Below, in pieces: positions 9,801 through 19,393 of a stretch of 64,000 bases of DNA (position 1 is the first letter of the stretch; every line of letters starts with the position of its first letter). The notes under the pieces were generated by a model. That model saw only the letters and a list, made by a program, of their open reading frames with translations. It ran no database searches and was not told the origin of the DNA. Both the position numbers and the translations under genes were made by a program. Source of the DNA: CAVZOY01 sp963777095 (GTDB lineage: Bacteria > Actinomycetota > Actinomycetes > Mycobacteriales > Geodermatophilaceae). The stretch spans positions 1-64,000 of the forward strand of contig CAVZOY010000001.1 in NCBI GenBank assembly GCA_963777095.1, written 5' to 3'.

Positions 9801-11312
9801 GTGAACGAGACGGTCACCACCGCTCTGGCGGTCGGGGCCCTCGTCGTCCTGGTCGCCGCCGTCGCACTGCGGGTCGCGGACCGGCTCGGCCTGCCCAGCC
9901 TCCTGCTCTACCTGGCGCTCGGGGTGGCGCTGGGGGAGAGCGGTGCCGGGATCGACTTCGAGGACGCCGAGCTGACTCTCACGCTCGGGTTCGCCGCGCT
10001 CGTCGTCATCCTCGCCGAGGGAGGACTCACCACACGGTGGTCCGACGTGCGACGCGCCATCGGCCCCGGCCTGACACTGGCGACGGTCGGCGTGGCCGTC
10101 AGTGTCGCTGCGACCGCCGCGGTCCTCGTCTGGTTGCTGGACCTGGACTGGGGGTTCGCCCTGCTGCTCGCGGCCGTGATCAGCTCCACCGACGCCGCGG
10201 CCGTCTTCGCCACCCTCCGCCGGCTGCCGTTGCCGCGCAGGGTGGCGGCGTCGCTGGAGGCCGAGAGCGGCCTGAACGACGCGCCGGTGATCCTCCTCGT
10301 CACGATCCTGGCCACGTACCTCAGCGGCGAGGCCACGGAGGTGTGGTGGCTGGCCGCACTGATCGTCGCGGGTGAACTCGTCGGGGGGGCGGTGATCGGC
10401 ATCGGCATCGGGTTCGTCGGGGCGGCTCTGCTCCGGCGCGTGGCGTTGTCGGTGGCCGGGTTCTACCCGCTGGCGACCCTCGCGTTGTGCGTGCTCGCCT
10501 ACGCGACGGCGGTGCTGCTGCACACGTCCGGGTTCGTCGCGGTGTACCTCTGCGGGGTGGTGCTGGGCAACGCGGCACTTCCGCACCGGACGGCCAGCGT
10601 CGGCTTCGCCGAAGGCATGGCCTCGCTGGCGCAGATCGGCCTGTTCGTGCTGCTCGGCCTGCTGGCGTCGCCGGAGCGGCTCGTCGATGCGCTCGTACCA
10701 GCGCTCGTCGCCGGGATTGCGCTGCTCCTGGTCGGCCGGCCGCTCTCCGTCTTCGCCAGTCTCATCTGGTTCCGCTTCCCGGCGCCACAGCAGGTGTTCA
10801 TCTCGTGGGCCGGGCTGCGGGGGGCGGTGCCGATCGTCGTCGCCACGATCCCGCTGACCGTGGGGACTCCACGGGCGACGCTCGTGTTCGACACCGTGTT
10901 CCTGCTCGTCGTCGTCTTCACCCTCGTCCAGGGATGGTCCCTCCCCTGGGTGGCCCGCCGGTTGGGGATCGCGGCGCCGGTCACCCCTCGCGACATCGAC
11001 GTGGAGTCCGCGCCGCTCGAGGAGCTCGACGCGGAACTGCTGCAGCTGACCGTGCCGGTGGGCTCGCGGCTGCACGGCGTCTACCTGCCCGAGCTGCGGC
11101 TGCCGCCGGACGCCGCCGTGGTCCTGATCGTGCGCGACGGCCGCTCCTTCGTCCCCGACCGCACCACCCAGCTGCGTCGCGGGGACCAGGCGCTGCTGGT
11201 GTCGGCCCGCCGGTCCCGCCGCGAGGCCGAGCGCCGGCTCCGTGCGGTCAGCCGGGCGGGGCGGCTCGCGAGCTGGCGCGGCGAGACCGGCGCCGCAGGC
11301 GAGCTCGACTGA
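9801..11312 (+). CDS. NhaP-type potassium or sodium/proton antiporter with C-terminal RCK_C domain
   Basis: 503-residue CPA1-family cation:proton antiporter in the cytoplasmic membrane. The first ~400 residues hold about 12-13 hydrophobic helices. Family motifs seen are the helix-5-type SSTDAAAVFATL (transport aspartate) and ESGLNDAPVILLV (ND motif), then WAGLRGAVPIVVA. Residues ~425-490 form a TrkA-C/RCK_C domain (VPVGSRLHGVYLPELRLP ... RRGDQALLVSA), as in K+/H+ antiporters of the NhaP2/YcgO type that are gated by small ligands. GTG at 9801 is the only start in this frame close to the first TM; an ATG at 9787 preceded by AAGACT and six bases is one base out of frame, so an indel here is possible. 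Divergent from ileS. Confidence 0.85.
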   Translation: MNETVTTALAVGALVVLVAAVALRVADRLGLPSLLLYLALGVALGESGAGIDFEDAELTLTLGFAALVVILAEGGLTTRWSDVRRAIGPGLTLATVGVAVSVAATAAVLVWLLDLDWGFALLLAAVISSTDAAAVFATLRRLPLPRRVAASLEAESGLNDAPVILLVTILATYLSGEATEVWWLAALIVAGELVGGAVIGIGIGFVGAALLRRVALSVAGFYPLATLALCVLAYATAVLLHTSGFVAVYLCGVVLGNAALPHRTASVGFAEGMASLAQIGLFVLLGLLASPERLVDALVPALVAGIALLLVGRPLSVFASLIWFRFPAPQQVFISWAGLRGAVPIVVATIPLTVGTPRATLVFDTVFLLVVVFTLVQGWSLPWVARRLGIAAPVTPRDIDVESAPLEELDAELLQLTVPVGSRLHGVYLPELRLPPDAAVVLIVRDGRSFVPDRTTQLRRGDQALLVSARRSRREAERRLRAVSRAGRLASWRGETGAAGELD

Positions 11313-11418
11313 GGAAGGCGCTCGCGGCCGCGGCGGGGGCACGCATGGCCGGCGTGACCGGCAGCGAGTCCGATCCTGGGAGGACGACCCTGTCGCCGGC
11401 GACGTCCTCGAGGGCGGG

Positions 11419-12000
11419 ATGCGGCCGCCCTGGTGGCGACGACGCTGGACGGCGCTGCCGCGGTCGGCGCGGCTGCTCGTCGTCGCCGCCGTGGTCCTGC
11501 TCGCCGCCGGGGCGGGCGGCCTCTGGCTGCGCGACCGCGCCGCCGAGCGGGCACTGGCCGAGCGGGTCGACCTCACGGCGTCCATCGGGCTGTCGAGCCT
11601 GTCCACCACACCGCCGGGCGGGCAGGTGTCCTTCTTCGTCGTCGTGCGCAACGAGGGCGAGCTGCCCGTCCGGATCACCGCCGTCGAGGGCTCCGCGCGC
11701 GGCCTGCGGTTGCGGATGCCCGACGACGTCGTGCGGCAGGTGTCGCCGGACGGAGAGGCGGCCGTGCCCGTGTCCGTCCGCCTCACCTGCGCCCCGTCCG
11801 GTGTCGGCGAGGGCCTGACGACCGAGATCGCCGTCCGACGGGAGGACGGCGTCGCGGTGACCCGGCGGGTGCGGCCGGAGCCGGCCCAGCTGCTCCTCGA
11901 CGTCGTGACGACCCTGTGCGGGTCCCGGCCCGACCTGCGCGACCAGGAGATCTCCGGCCCGGTCCTGGACGGCCTGGCGGCCGACGACCCGGACCGCTGA
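11419..12000 (+). CDS. Hypothetical single-TM protein with extracytoplasmic beta domain
   Basis: 193 residues. A basic start (MRPPWWRRRWTALPRSAR) is followed by one TM helix (about 20-38) and a ~150-residue outside domain. That domain has an Ig/CARDB-like look: GGQVSFFVVVRNEGELPVRITAVEG is typical of a beta sandwich discussing 'non-coplanar' surface strands, and two cysteines (in LTCAPS and TLCGS) could pair. The ATG at 11419 has GAGGGCGGG before it; the frame is open further upstream but without a better start. No family name can be given. It follows the antiporter by 106 bases on the same strand. Confidence 0.6.
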   Translation: MRPPWWRRRWTALPRSARLLVVAAVVLLAAGAGGLWLRDRAAERALAERVDLTASIGLSSLSTTPPGGQVSFFVVVRNEGELPVRITAVEGSARGLRLRMPDDVVRQVSPDGEAAVPVSVRLTCAPSGVGEGLTTEIAVRREDGVAVTRRVRPEPAQLLLDVVTTLCGSRPDLRDQEISGPVLDGLAADDPDR

Positions 12001-12143
12001 GGTCGTACGGAGCCGGGCACGGACGAGCCCGCCCGCGCGCCGTTCCGGAGGGGTCAGGGACGAGTTACGGCCGGGTTCGTTTCGGGTGGCGGACCTGCGA
12101 AAACGCGAGTCAGATAACGGATCGACACCGACGGACCGCTGAC

Positions 12144-12161
12144 GTGTGGCAGCCGCCACAC
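12144..12161. promoter_or_regulatory. Perfect inverted repeat upstream of the sugar ABC operon
   Basis: GTGTGGC-AGCC-GCCACAC is an 18-base perfect dyad 57 bases before the ATPase start, in a 218-base gap that is otherwise featureless. Sugar operons of this type are usually controlled by LacI-family repressors that bind 14-20 bp dyads near the promoter, so an operator is a fair guess. A short RNA hairpin is the alternative. No regulator gene is adjacent. Confidence 0.4.
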
Positions 12162-12218
12162 CGGCGTGCAAAGGTTCGCGGTGCACGGCAGATCACCGCA
12201 GCGGAGAGGACGCCTTTC

Positions 12219-13373
<1,155 letters not shown>

Positions 13374-13439
13374 TGATCCACGCCGGACTGCCGTACGCAG
13401 ATCCGTGTGCCGACCAAGCCAGTCTCCGAAGGAGTGCAC

Positions 13440-14753
13440 ATGCGCAGGAGATCGACCTTCACGGCGGGCGCCACGCTCGGCGCCGTCGCCGTCCTCACCA
13501 CCGGCTGCCTCAGTGACGGCGGCGGCGGTGGCGGTGGAGGTAGCGACAACACCAGCCGGAGCATCGAGGTCATGTACGCCTTCGCCTCCGGCAGCAAGCA
13601 GGAGTCCGGCTTCCGGGCCGAGGTGGACGCCTGGGCGCAGGAGAACGACGTCGAGATCGAGTACGCCCAGACCGGTAACTTCAACCAGCTGATCAACACC
13701 CGGGTGCAGGGCAACGACGCGCCCGATGTCGCGCTGTTCCCGCAGCCGGGCATCATGCGCGACCTGGCCGCCGAGGGAGCACTCGCCGACCTCTCCGAGG
13801 TGGTGGACTCCGGTGATCTCGACGCGATGGTTCAGGGCTTCCTGGAGAGCGGGCAGGCCGACGGGACGCAGTACGCGGTGCCGGTGAGCATGAACGTCAA
13901 GAGCATCGTCTTCTACCCGAAGGAGGCCTTCGAGGCGGAGTACGAGGCACCCGAGACCTTCGACGACCTGGTCGCGCTCTCGGACCAGATCTCGGACGAC
14001 GGCACGACTCCGTGGTGCTTCGGCATCGAGTCCGAGGCGGCTACTGGGTGGCCGGCCACCGACTGGGTCGAGAACCTGATGGTGATCAACTACGGCAGCG
14101 ACGTCTACAACCAGTGGGTCAACCACGAGATCCCGTTCAACGACCCGCAGGTCGCTGACGTGCTCCAGCAGATGGACGACCTGCTGCTCGCCGAGGGCCG
14201 CACCAACGGCGGACGCCAGTCCATCGCCAGCTCGAACTTCCTCACCTCGGGCAACCCGCTGTTCGACGACCCGCCGGGCTGCTTCATGTTCCGGCAGGGC
14301 AACTTCGTCGCGGACGAGGGCGGCTTCCCCGAGGACGTCCTCGCTGACCTCGACAAGCAGGTCGGCGTCTTCCCGATGCCGGGCAAGTCGGCTGAGGAGA
14401 AGCCGGTGCTCGGCGGCGGTGACATGGCCGGCATCTTCGCGCAGGACAACGAGGCCGCGCAGGAACTCGTGCAGTTCCTGTCGTCCGCCGAGTTCGGCAC
14501 GAACGGCTACGGCGAGACCGGCGGTTGGATCTCACCTCGCACCGATTTCGACACCAGCCTCTACCCGACGGAGACCCTGCGGTCGATCGCCGAGATCGCC
14601 TACGCGTCCACCGACTTCGTCTTCGACGGGTCGGACCAGATGCCCGGCGAGGTCGGCTCCGGTTCGTTCTGGCGTGACATGACCGCGTGGATCAGCGGTC
14701 AGGAGGACGCCAAGACCGCGCTGGACAACATCGAAGGAAGCTGGCCGGCCTGA
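13440..14753 (+). CDS. Sugar ABC transporter substrate-binding lipoprotein (AglE-like)
   Basis: 437 residues. The signal peptide MRRRSTFTAGATLGAVAVL ends in the lipobox LTTGC with lipidated Cys23, then a Gly-rich spacer. The mature part is a cluster-B (MalE-type) periplasmic-binding fold with APDVALFPQPGIMRDL and the stretch ATGWPATDWVENLMV, which resembles AglE-type alpha-glucoside binders; GCFMFRQGNFV is also typical. It would capture the sugar outside the membrane and deliver it to the permeases that follow. Start chosen at 13440 because AAGGAG lies five bases upstream and the signal peptide begins there. Confidence 0.9.
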   Translation: MRRRSTFTAGATLGAVAVLTTGCLSDGGGGGGGGSDNTSRSIEVMYAFASGSKQESGFRAEVDAWAQENDVEIEYAQTGNFNQLINTRVQGNDAPDVALFPQPGIMRDLAAEGALADLSEVVDSGDLDAMVQGFLESGQADGTQYAVPVSMNVKSIVFYPKEAFEAEYEAPETFDDLVALSDQISDDGTTPWCFGIESEAATGWPATDWVENLMVINYGSDVYNQWVNHEIPFNDPQVADVLQQMDDLLLAEGRTNGGRQSIASSNFLTSGNPLFDDPPGCFMFRQGNFVADEGGFPEDVLADLDKQVGVFPMPGKSAEEKPVLGGGDMAGIFAQDNEAAQELVQFLSSAEFGTNGYGETGGWISPRTDFDTSLYPTETLRSIAEIAYASTDFVFDGSDQMPGEVGSGSFWRDMTAWISGQEDAKTALDNIEGSWPA

Positions 14754-14839
14754 CCGGCTGAACGGTCCGGGGCGCCGGGCGGCTGTGGCCGCCCGGCACC
14801 CCGCACCCCCTCGTCCCATCCGCTGACGGGAGGCCCCGC

Positions 14840-15823
14840 GTGACCATCAAGATCCTCAACGCGCTGATCGCCGTGGTCGCCGGCGTCGCCGGCGCGGTGG
14901 TCGTCTACTACCTGCTCAACAAGCTCGCGGAGTTGCTCCCTGGCCGGTGGGAGGACCGGGTCAAGCCCTACCTCTACCTGCTGCCGGCCTTCGCCGCGAT
15001 CGGCCTCTACCTGATCTATCCCACGATCCAGACGCTCGTGTACAGCTTCGCGAACAACCGGAGCACCGAGTACGTCGGCTTCGAGAACTACACGAACCTG
15101 CTGGGGTCGTCGCAGTTCCGCAACACGCTGTTCAACACGCTGCTCTGGATCCTGGTCGCCCCCGCGGCGACCATCGTGGTCGGCCTGTTGATCGCGACGC
15201 TGGCCGACCGGCTCAAGCCGCGCGCCGAGAAGACGACCAAGACCTTCATCTTCCTGCCGCTGGCGATCGGCGCGGTCAGTGCAGGCGCGATCTGGCGGTT
15301 CGTGTACCAGGCCAACCCACCGAACCAGAACCAGATCGGCCTGCTCAACGGCATCTGGACCGGGTTCGGCGGCGAACCGGTCCAGTGGCTGCAGCTCTCC
15401 ACCTTCCGGCTCAACAGCTTCCTGCTGATGGTCATCCTGCTGTGGATCCAGGTCGGCTTCGCCATGGTCCTGCTCTCGGCGGCGATCAAGGCAGTGCCGA
15501 CCGAGACGCTCGAGGCGGCCCGGCTCGACGGTGCCGGTGAGGGCGCGATCTTCTTCCGGATCGTGATCCCGCAGATCCGCACCACGCTGATCACGGTGTT
15601 CATCACCGTGCTCATCGGCGTGCTGAAGACCTTCGACATCGTCTACGTGATGACGAACGGCAACTTCAACACCAACATCATCGCCGTCGAGTTCTTCAAC
15701 CAGCTGTTCACCAACCGCAACAACGGCTACGCCGCGGCCATCGTGGTGATGCTGCTGATCGCGATGATCCCGATCCTGGTCTTCCAGGTTCGCCAGTTCC
15801 GTGCCGAGGAGGCCGCCCGATGA
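14840..15823 (+). CDS. Sugar ABC transporter permease 1 (MalF/AglF type)
   Basis: 327-residue inner-membrane permease. About six to eight hydrophobic segments, the first two N-terminal (about 7-28 and 44-66). The EAA loop that touches the ATPase reads ETLEAARLDGAGEGAIFFRIVIP near residues 222-244, the BPD_transp_1 signature. It forms the channel with the next gene. GTG at 14840 has GGGAGG six bases upstream. The stop overlaps the next ATG (ATGA), so the two permeases are translationally coupled. Confidence 0.92.
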   Translation: MTIKILNALIAVVAGVAGAVVVYYLLNKLAELLPGRWEDRVKPYLYLLPAFAAIGLYLIYPTIQTLVYSFANNRSTEYVGFENYTNLLGSSQFRNTLFNTLLWILVAPAATIVVGLLIATLADRLKPRAEKTTKTFIFLPLAIGAVSAGAIWRFVYQANPPNQNQIGLLNGIWTGFGGEPVQWLQLSTFRLNSFLLMVILLWIQVGFAMVLLSAAIKAVPTETLEAARLDGAGEGAIFFRIVIPQIRTTLITVFITVLIGVLKTFDIVYVMTNGNFNTNIIAVEFFNQLFTNRNNGYAAAIVVMLLIAMIPILVFQVRQFRAEEAAR

Positions 15824-16752
15824 GCGGAACCCAGGCGGTCACCGCCACGCCGGTCCAGCTTCCCAAGGAGCCGGTCTACACCGGCAAGAAGGGCAAGGGC
15901 GTCCACGACCCGACGCACAAGGCGCCGTTCTGGGTCAAGCTGGTCCTCGTCCTGGTCTGCCTGGGCTGGTTCATCCCGACGCTGGGTCTGGCGATCACGT
16001 CGTTCCGCGACCAGGACGACGCGACGACGTCGGGCTGGTGGACGATCTTCACGAGTCCGGCGAACTTCACCCGGTTGACGTTCGAGAACTACAGCGACCT
16101 GTTCGAACGGGCGGACATGGGGACGGCGTTCGTCAACACCCTGGCGATCACGCTGCCGGCGACGATCATCCCCATCCTGATCGCCGCGTTCGCGGCCTAC
16201 GCGTTCACGTTCATGCAGTTCCCCGGCCGCGACTTCCTCCTCATCCTGATCGTCGGCCTGCTCGTGGTGCCGACGCAGGTCGCGCTCGTCCCGCTGCTGC
16301 AGATCTACGGTCAGCTCGGCCTCAACGGCACGTTCTTCGCCATCTGGATGGCCCACATCGGGTTCGGCATGCCGCTGGCGGTCTACATCATCCGCAACTA
16401 CATGGCGACGCTGCCCAAGGAGGTCATCGAGTCGGCCAAGATCGACGGGGCCAGCCACTTCCAGACCTTCTGGCGGCTGATCCTGCCGATGTCGACCCCC
16501 GTGCTCGCGTCGTTCGCGATCTTCCAGTTCCTCTGGGTCTGGAACGACCTGCTCAACGCGCTCGTCTTCATCGGGTCCGGCGCGAACAAGCCGCTGACCG
16601 TCGCGCTGACCCAGCTGCTCGGAGCACAGGGGCAGGGCTGGCAGCTGATCACGGCGGGCGCCCTGTTGACGATGATCGTGCCGATCATCGTGTTCCTGTC
16701 GCTGCAGCGGTACTTCGTCCGAGGCCTGACCGCCGGGTCGGTCAAGGGCTGA
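15820..16752 (+). CDS. Sugar ABC transporter permease 2 (MalG/AglG type)
   Basis: 310-residue second permease of the CUT1 importer. A ~35-residue basic cytoplasmic lead (KEPVYTGKKGKGVHDPTHK) precedes six TM segments. The EAA loop reads EVIESAKIDGASHFQTFWRLILP near 206-228. PGRDFLLILIVGLLVVPTQVALVPL is characteristic of MalG-type permeases. Overlaps the previous gene by four bases. Confidence 0.92.
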   Translation: MSGTQAVTATPVQLPKEPVYTGKKGKGVHDPTHKAPFWVKLVLVLVCLGWFIPTLGLAITSFRDQDDATTSGWWTIFTSPANFTRLTFENYSDLFERADMGTAFVNTLAITLPATIIPILIAAFAAYAFTFMQFPGRDFLLILIVGLLVVPTQVALVPLLQIYGQLGLNGTFFAIWMAHIGFGMPLAVYIIRNYMATLPKEVIESAKIDGASHFQTFWRLILPMSTPVLASFAIFQFLWVWNDLLNALVFIGSGANKPLTVALTQLLGAQGQGWQLITAGALLTMIVPIIVFLSLQRYFVRGLTAGSVKG

Positions 16753-16789
16753 CGCCGGCCCGCACGGGTCGACGGGGGAGACTGAGGTC

Positions 16790-18132
16790 GTGAGCGGTTC
16801 CGCGATGGAGGAGCTGGCGCGCGTCCCGGTCGACCCGCGGCGGGCAGTGGTCTACGAGCACGGCTGGCAGTCCTGGAGCCCGACGTACGCCTACCCGCTG
16901 GGGGAGGCGCCGGCCCGTCCGGTGAGCGAGGCGCGGCGCGTCGGCAACTACCGGCCCGACCGCGACCAGCCGGCGACGGCGTACGCGGGCGAGGGCCTGC
17001 TGGCCCTCGATCCCGGCACCGGGGACGGCGTGCACGTCTTCGGGGCGCCGTCCCCCGACGGGTCGATCCCGTCGGTGCACGCCGTGGCCGACGGCGACGA
17101 GGTGGTCGTGTCCGCCGACGGGCCCGTCGACTCCCTCGTCGTCCGGGGTGCGGACGTCGAGGGGGCCCTCGCGCGGTGGGGGGACGCCTTCGCGGAGCGG
17201 GCGGGAGTCGGCGCCGTCCGCCCCGCTCCCACGGCGTGGTGCTCCTGGTACCACTACTTCACGAAGGTCACCCAGGACGACGTCCTGGAGAACCTGGAGG
17301 CGATCGACGACCTGGACCTCGACGTGGAGGTCGTGCAGATCGACGACGGCTACCAGTCCGAGCTGGGCGACTGGCTGACGCTGTCCGACCGGTTCGACAG
17401 CCTGGCCGACATCGTCGGCCGGATCCGGGCGCACGGCCGTCGTGCCGGGATCTGGGTGGCGCCGTTCTTCGTGGGCGAGCGGTCGCGGACCTTCGCCGAC
17501 CACCCCGAGTGGCTCATCGGCGGCGCCGACCCCGGCACCGGCTGGGAGCAGCAGTTGCGCGCCCTGGATGTGACCCACCCGGGGGCCGAGGCCTACCTGC
17601 GCGAGGTCTTCGGAACGCTGCGGGGCCTGGGGATCGACTACTTCAAGATCGACTTCTTGTTCGCCGGCGCGATGTCCGGCGAACGGGCGAACCCCACGGA
17701 CGGTGTGGCGGCCTACCGGCACGGCCTGCGGGTCATCCGCGAGGCGATCGGCGACGACGCCTACCTGCTCGGCTGCGGCGCGCCGATCCTGCCCAGCGTC
17801 GGGCTGGTCGACGCGATGCGCGTGGGACCGGACATCTCGCACTCCTACGAGCCCGAGGACGGCGACCTGTCGCAGCCGTCGCAGCGGGCGGCGGCCGCGC
17901 AACACCCGCTGGCGGGCCTGGCAGCACGGCCGGTTCTGGGTCAACGACCCGGACTGCCTGGTCGCCGGCACCCACGTCGAGCGCCGCGAGGAGTGGGCCG
18001 AGGTCGTCGAGCGCTACGGCGGACTGCGGTCGAGCAGCGACCGGCTGCGCGAGCTCGACGAGTGGGGCCTGGCGACCACGCGCCGGCTGCATCCGCCCGG
18101 TCGGCACCGAGCCCATCGTCGCATCACCGTGA
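16790..18132 (+). CDS. Alpha-galactosidase-type glycoside hydrolase, GH36-like (two frame breaks)
   Basis: Retaining alpha-galactosidase-type (beta/alpha)8 barrel. A short N-terminal beta region (HGWQSWSPTYAY, ~20-140) precedes the barrel, which starts AWCSWYHYFTKVT. VVQIDDGYQSELGDW, AGIWVAPFFV, then GIDYFKIDFLF with the expected nucleophile Asp in K-I-D, and MRVGPDISHSY with the expected acid/base Asp, follow in order. The frame shifts near 17900 (one extra base) into RNTRWRAWQHGRFWVNDPD and near 18095 into VGTEPIVASP before the stop at 18132. ~447 residues is shorter than classical GH36 (~720), so it lacks the large N-terminal sandwich and C-terminal domain. No signal peptide: acts on imported sugar. 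Confidence 0.85.
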
Positions 18133-18142
18133 GGGAGGCGTC

Positions 18143-19393
18143 GTGCGCTTCGTCTTCTCACCTCCGGCGGACTCTGCCGCCGGGCTGCTGAGCCTGCCCT
18201 GGCGTCAGCCGCTCGAGGACTGGGACGACGAGCGGATCCTCGAGATCCCGCAGCGCGGCATCTCCCGGCACGTCGTCCGGTTCGTCGCCGAGGGCGATGA
18301 GGTCTTCGCCCTCAAGGAGATCCCCGAGCGCTTCGCCCGCCGGGAGTACCAGCTGCTGCGGCACCTCAAGGATCTCGGGATCCCCGCCGTCGAGGTGCTG
18401 GGTGCCGTGGTCGAGCGGCCCGACGACCTCGACTCGATCCTGGTCACGAGATTCCTGAACTACTCGTCGACCTTCCGTGCGCTGCTCGCCAACCCGCGGG
18501 GCGGGCACCTCACCGACCGGCTGCTCGACGCCCAGGTGGAGCTGCTGGCCCGGCTGCACCTGTCCGGCTTCCTGTGGGGCGACTGCTCCCTGTCCAACAC
18601 GCTCTTCCGGTTCGACGCCGGAGCGCTGGCCGCCTACCTGGTCGACGCGGAGACCGCCGAGACGCACGAGAGGCTCTCCGACGGCCAGCGCCGCTACGAG
18701 CTCGACGTGGCCTACGAGCGCGTGGCCGGGGAGCTGCTGGACCTGCAGGCCGGCGAGCTGCTGGCCGAGGAGGTCGACCCGATCGAGGTGGCCGACCAGC
18801 TGGTCGCCCGGTACCACGCGCTGTGGGGGGAGCTGACCAGCGAGGAGGTCATGCAGCCGCACGAGCAGCGGTACCGCATCGCCGAGCGGATCCGCCGGCT
18901 CAACGACCTGGGCTTCGACGTCGACGAGGTGGAGCTGATCGAGGACTCCGGCGGTGGGAACCGGCTGCGGATGACCACGCGGGTCGCTGAGCCGGGTCAC
19001 CACCGGCGGCAGCTGCTCGGCCTCACCGGGCTCGACGTCCAGGAGAACCAGGCCCGCCGGCTGCTGGCCGACATCGCCAGCTTCCGCGGATGGATGGAGC
19101 AGGTGGAGGGGCGGCGGGTGCCCGAGGCGATGGCCGCCGCCCGGTGGCTCACCGAGGTCTACCAGCCGGTGGTCGAGGGCATCCCGCCCCACCTGCGCAC
19201 GCGGCTGGACCCGTCGGAGGTGTTCCACGAGATCCTCGAGCACCGCTGGTTCCTCTCCGAGGGCGCCGGCCGCGACGTCGGCACCACCGCCGCGGCCAGG
19301 GACTACTTCTCCCGGGTCCTGCCGGCGGTGCCCGACGACCTGGTGACGCCGGCCCCGGTCCGCACCGCGCCCAGCCCCGACTGGCCCCCGTGA
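18143..19393 (+). CDS. DUF4032 protein with protein-kinase-like fold
   Basis: 416 residues, no frame break. GTG at 18143 follows GGGAGG. The first ~175 residues carry the marks of a small-molecule/protein kinase fold: VFALKEIPERFARREYQLLRHL gives a beta-3 lysine (K58) and a helix-C glutamate (E68); LHLSGFLWGDCSLSNTLF is a catalytic loop with D147 and N152; YLVDAETAE supplies the metal-binding D168. All residues needed for phosphotransfer are therefore present. The remaining ~240 residues (VMQPHEQRYRIAERIRRLNDLGFDV ... FHEILEHRWFLSEGAGRDVG) belong to the DUF4032 region of unknown role. It sits between the alpha-galactosidase and GH32 genes, its stop overlapping the next GTG, so it is co-translated with sugar catabolism. 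Substrate unknown. Confidence 0.85.
   Translation: MRFVFSPPADSAAGLLSLPWRQPLEDWDDERILEIPQRGISRHVVRFVAEGDEVFALKEIPERFARREYQLLRHLKDLGIPAVEVLGAVVERPDDLDSILVTRFLNYSSTFRALLANPRGGHLTDRLLDAQVELLARLHLSGFLWGDCSLSNTLFRFDAGALAAYLVDAETAETHERLSDGQRRYELDVAYERVAGELLDLQAGELLAEEVDPIEVADQLVARYHALWGELTSEEVMQPHEQRYRIAERIRRLNDLGFDVDEVELIEDSGGGNRLRMTTRVAEPGHHRRQLLGLTGLDVQENQARRLLADIASFRGWMEQVEGRRVPEAMAAARWLTEVYQPVVEGIPPHLRTRLDPSEVFHEILEHRWFLSEGAGRDVGTTAAARDYFSRVLPAVPDDLVTPAPVRTAPSPDWPP

Noticed and set aside
9787..9804. ATG 9787 as the antiporter start, supported by a leaderless-type hexamer
   Set aside because: It stops after five codons (TGA at 9802). It would only work with an indel, so GTG 9801 is kept and the doubt noted.
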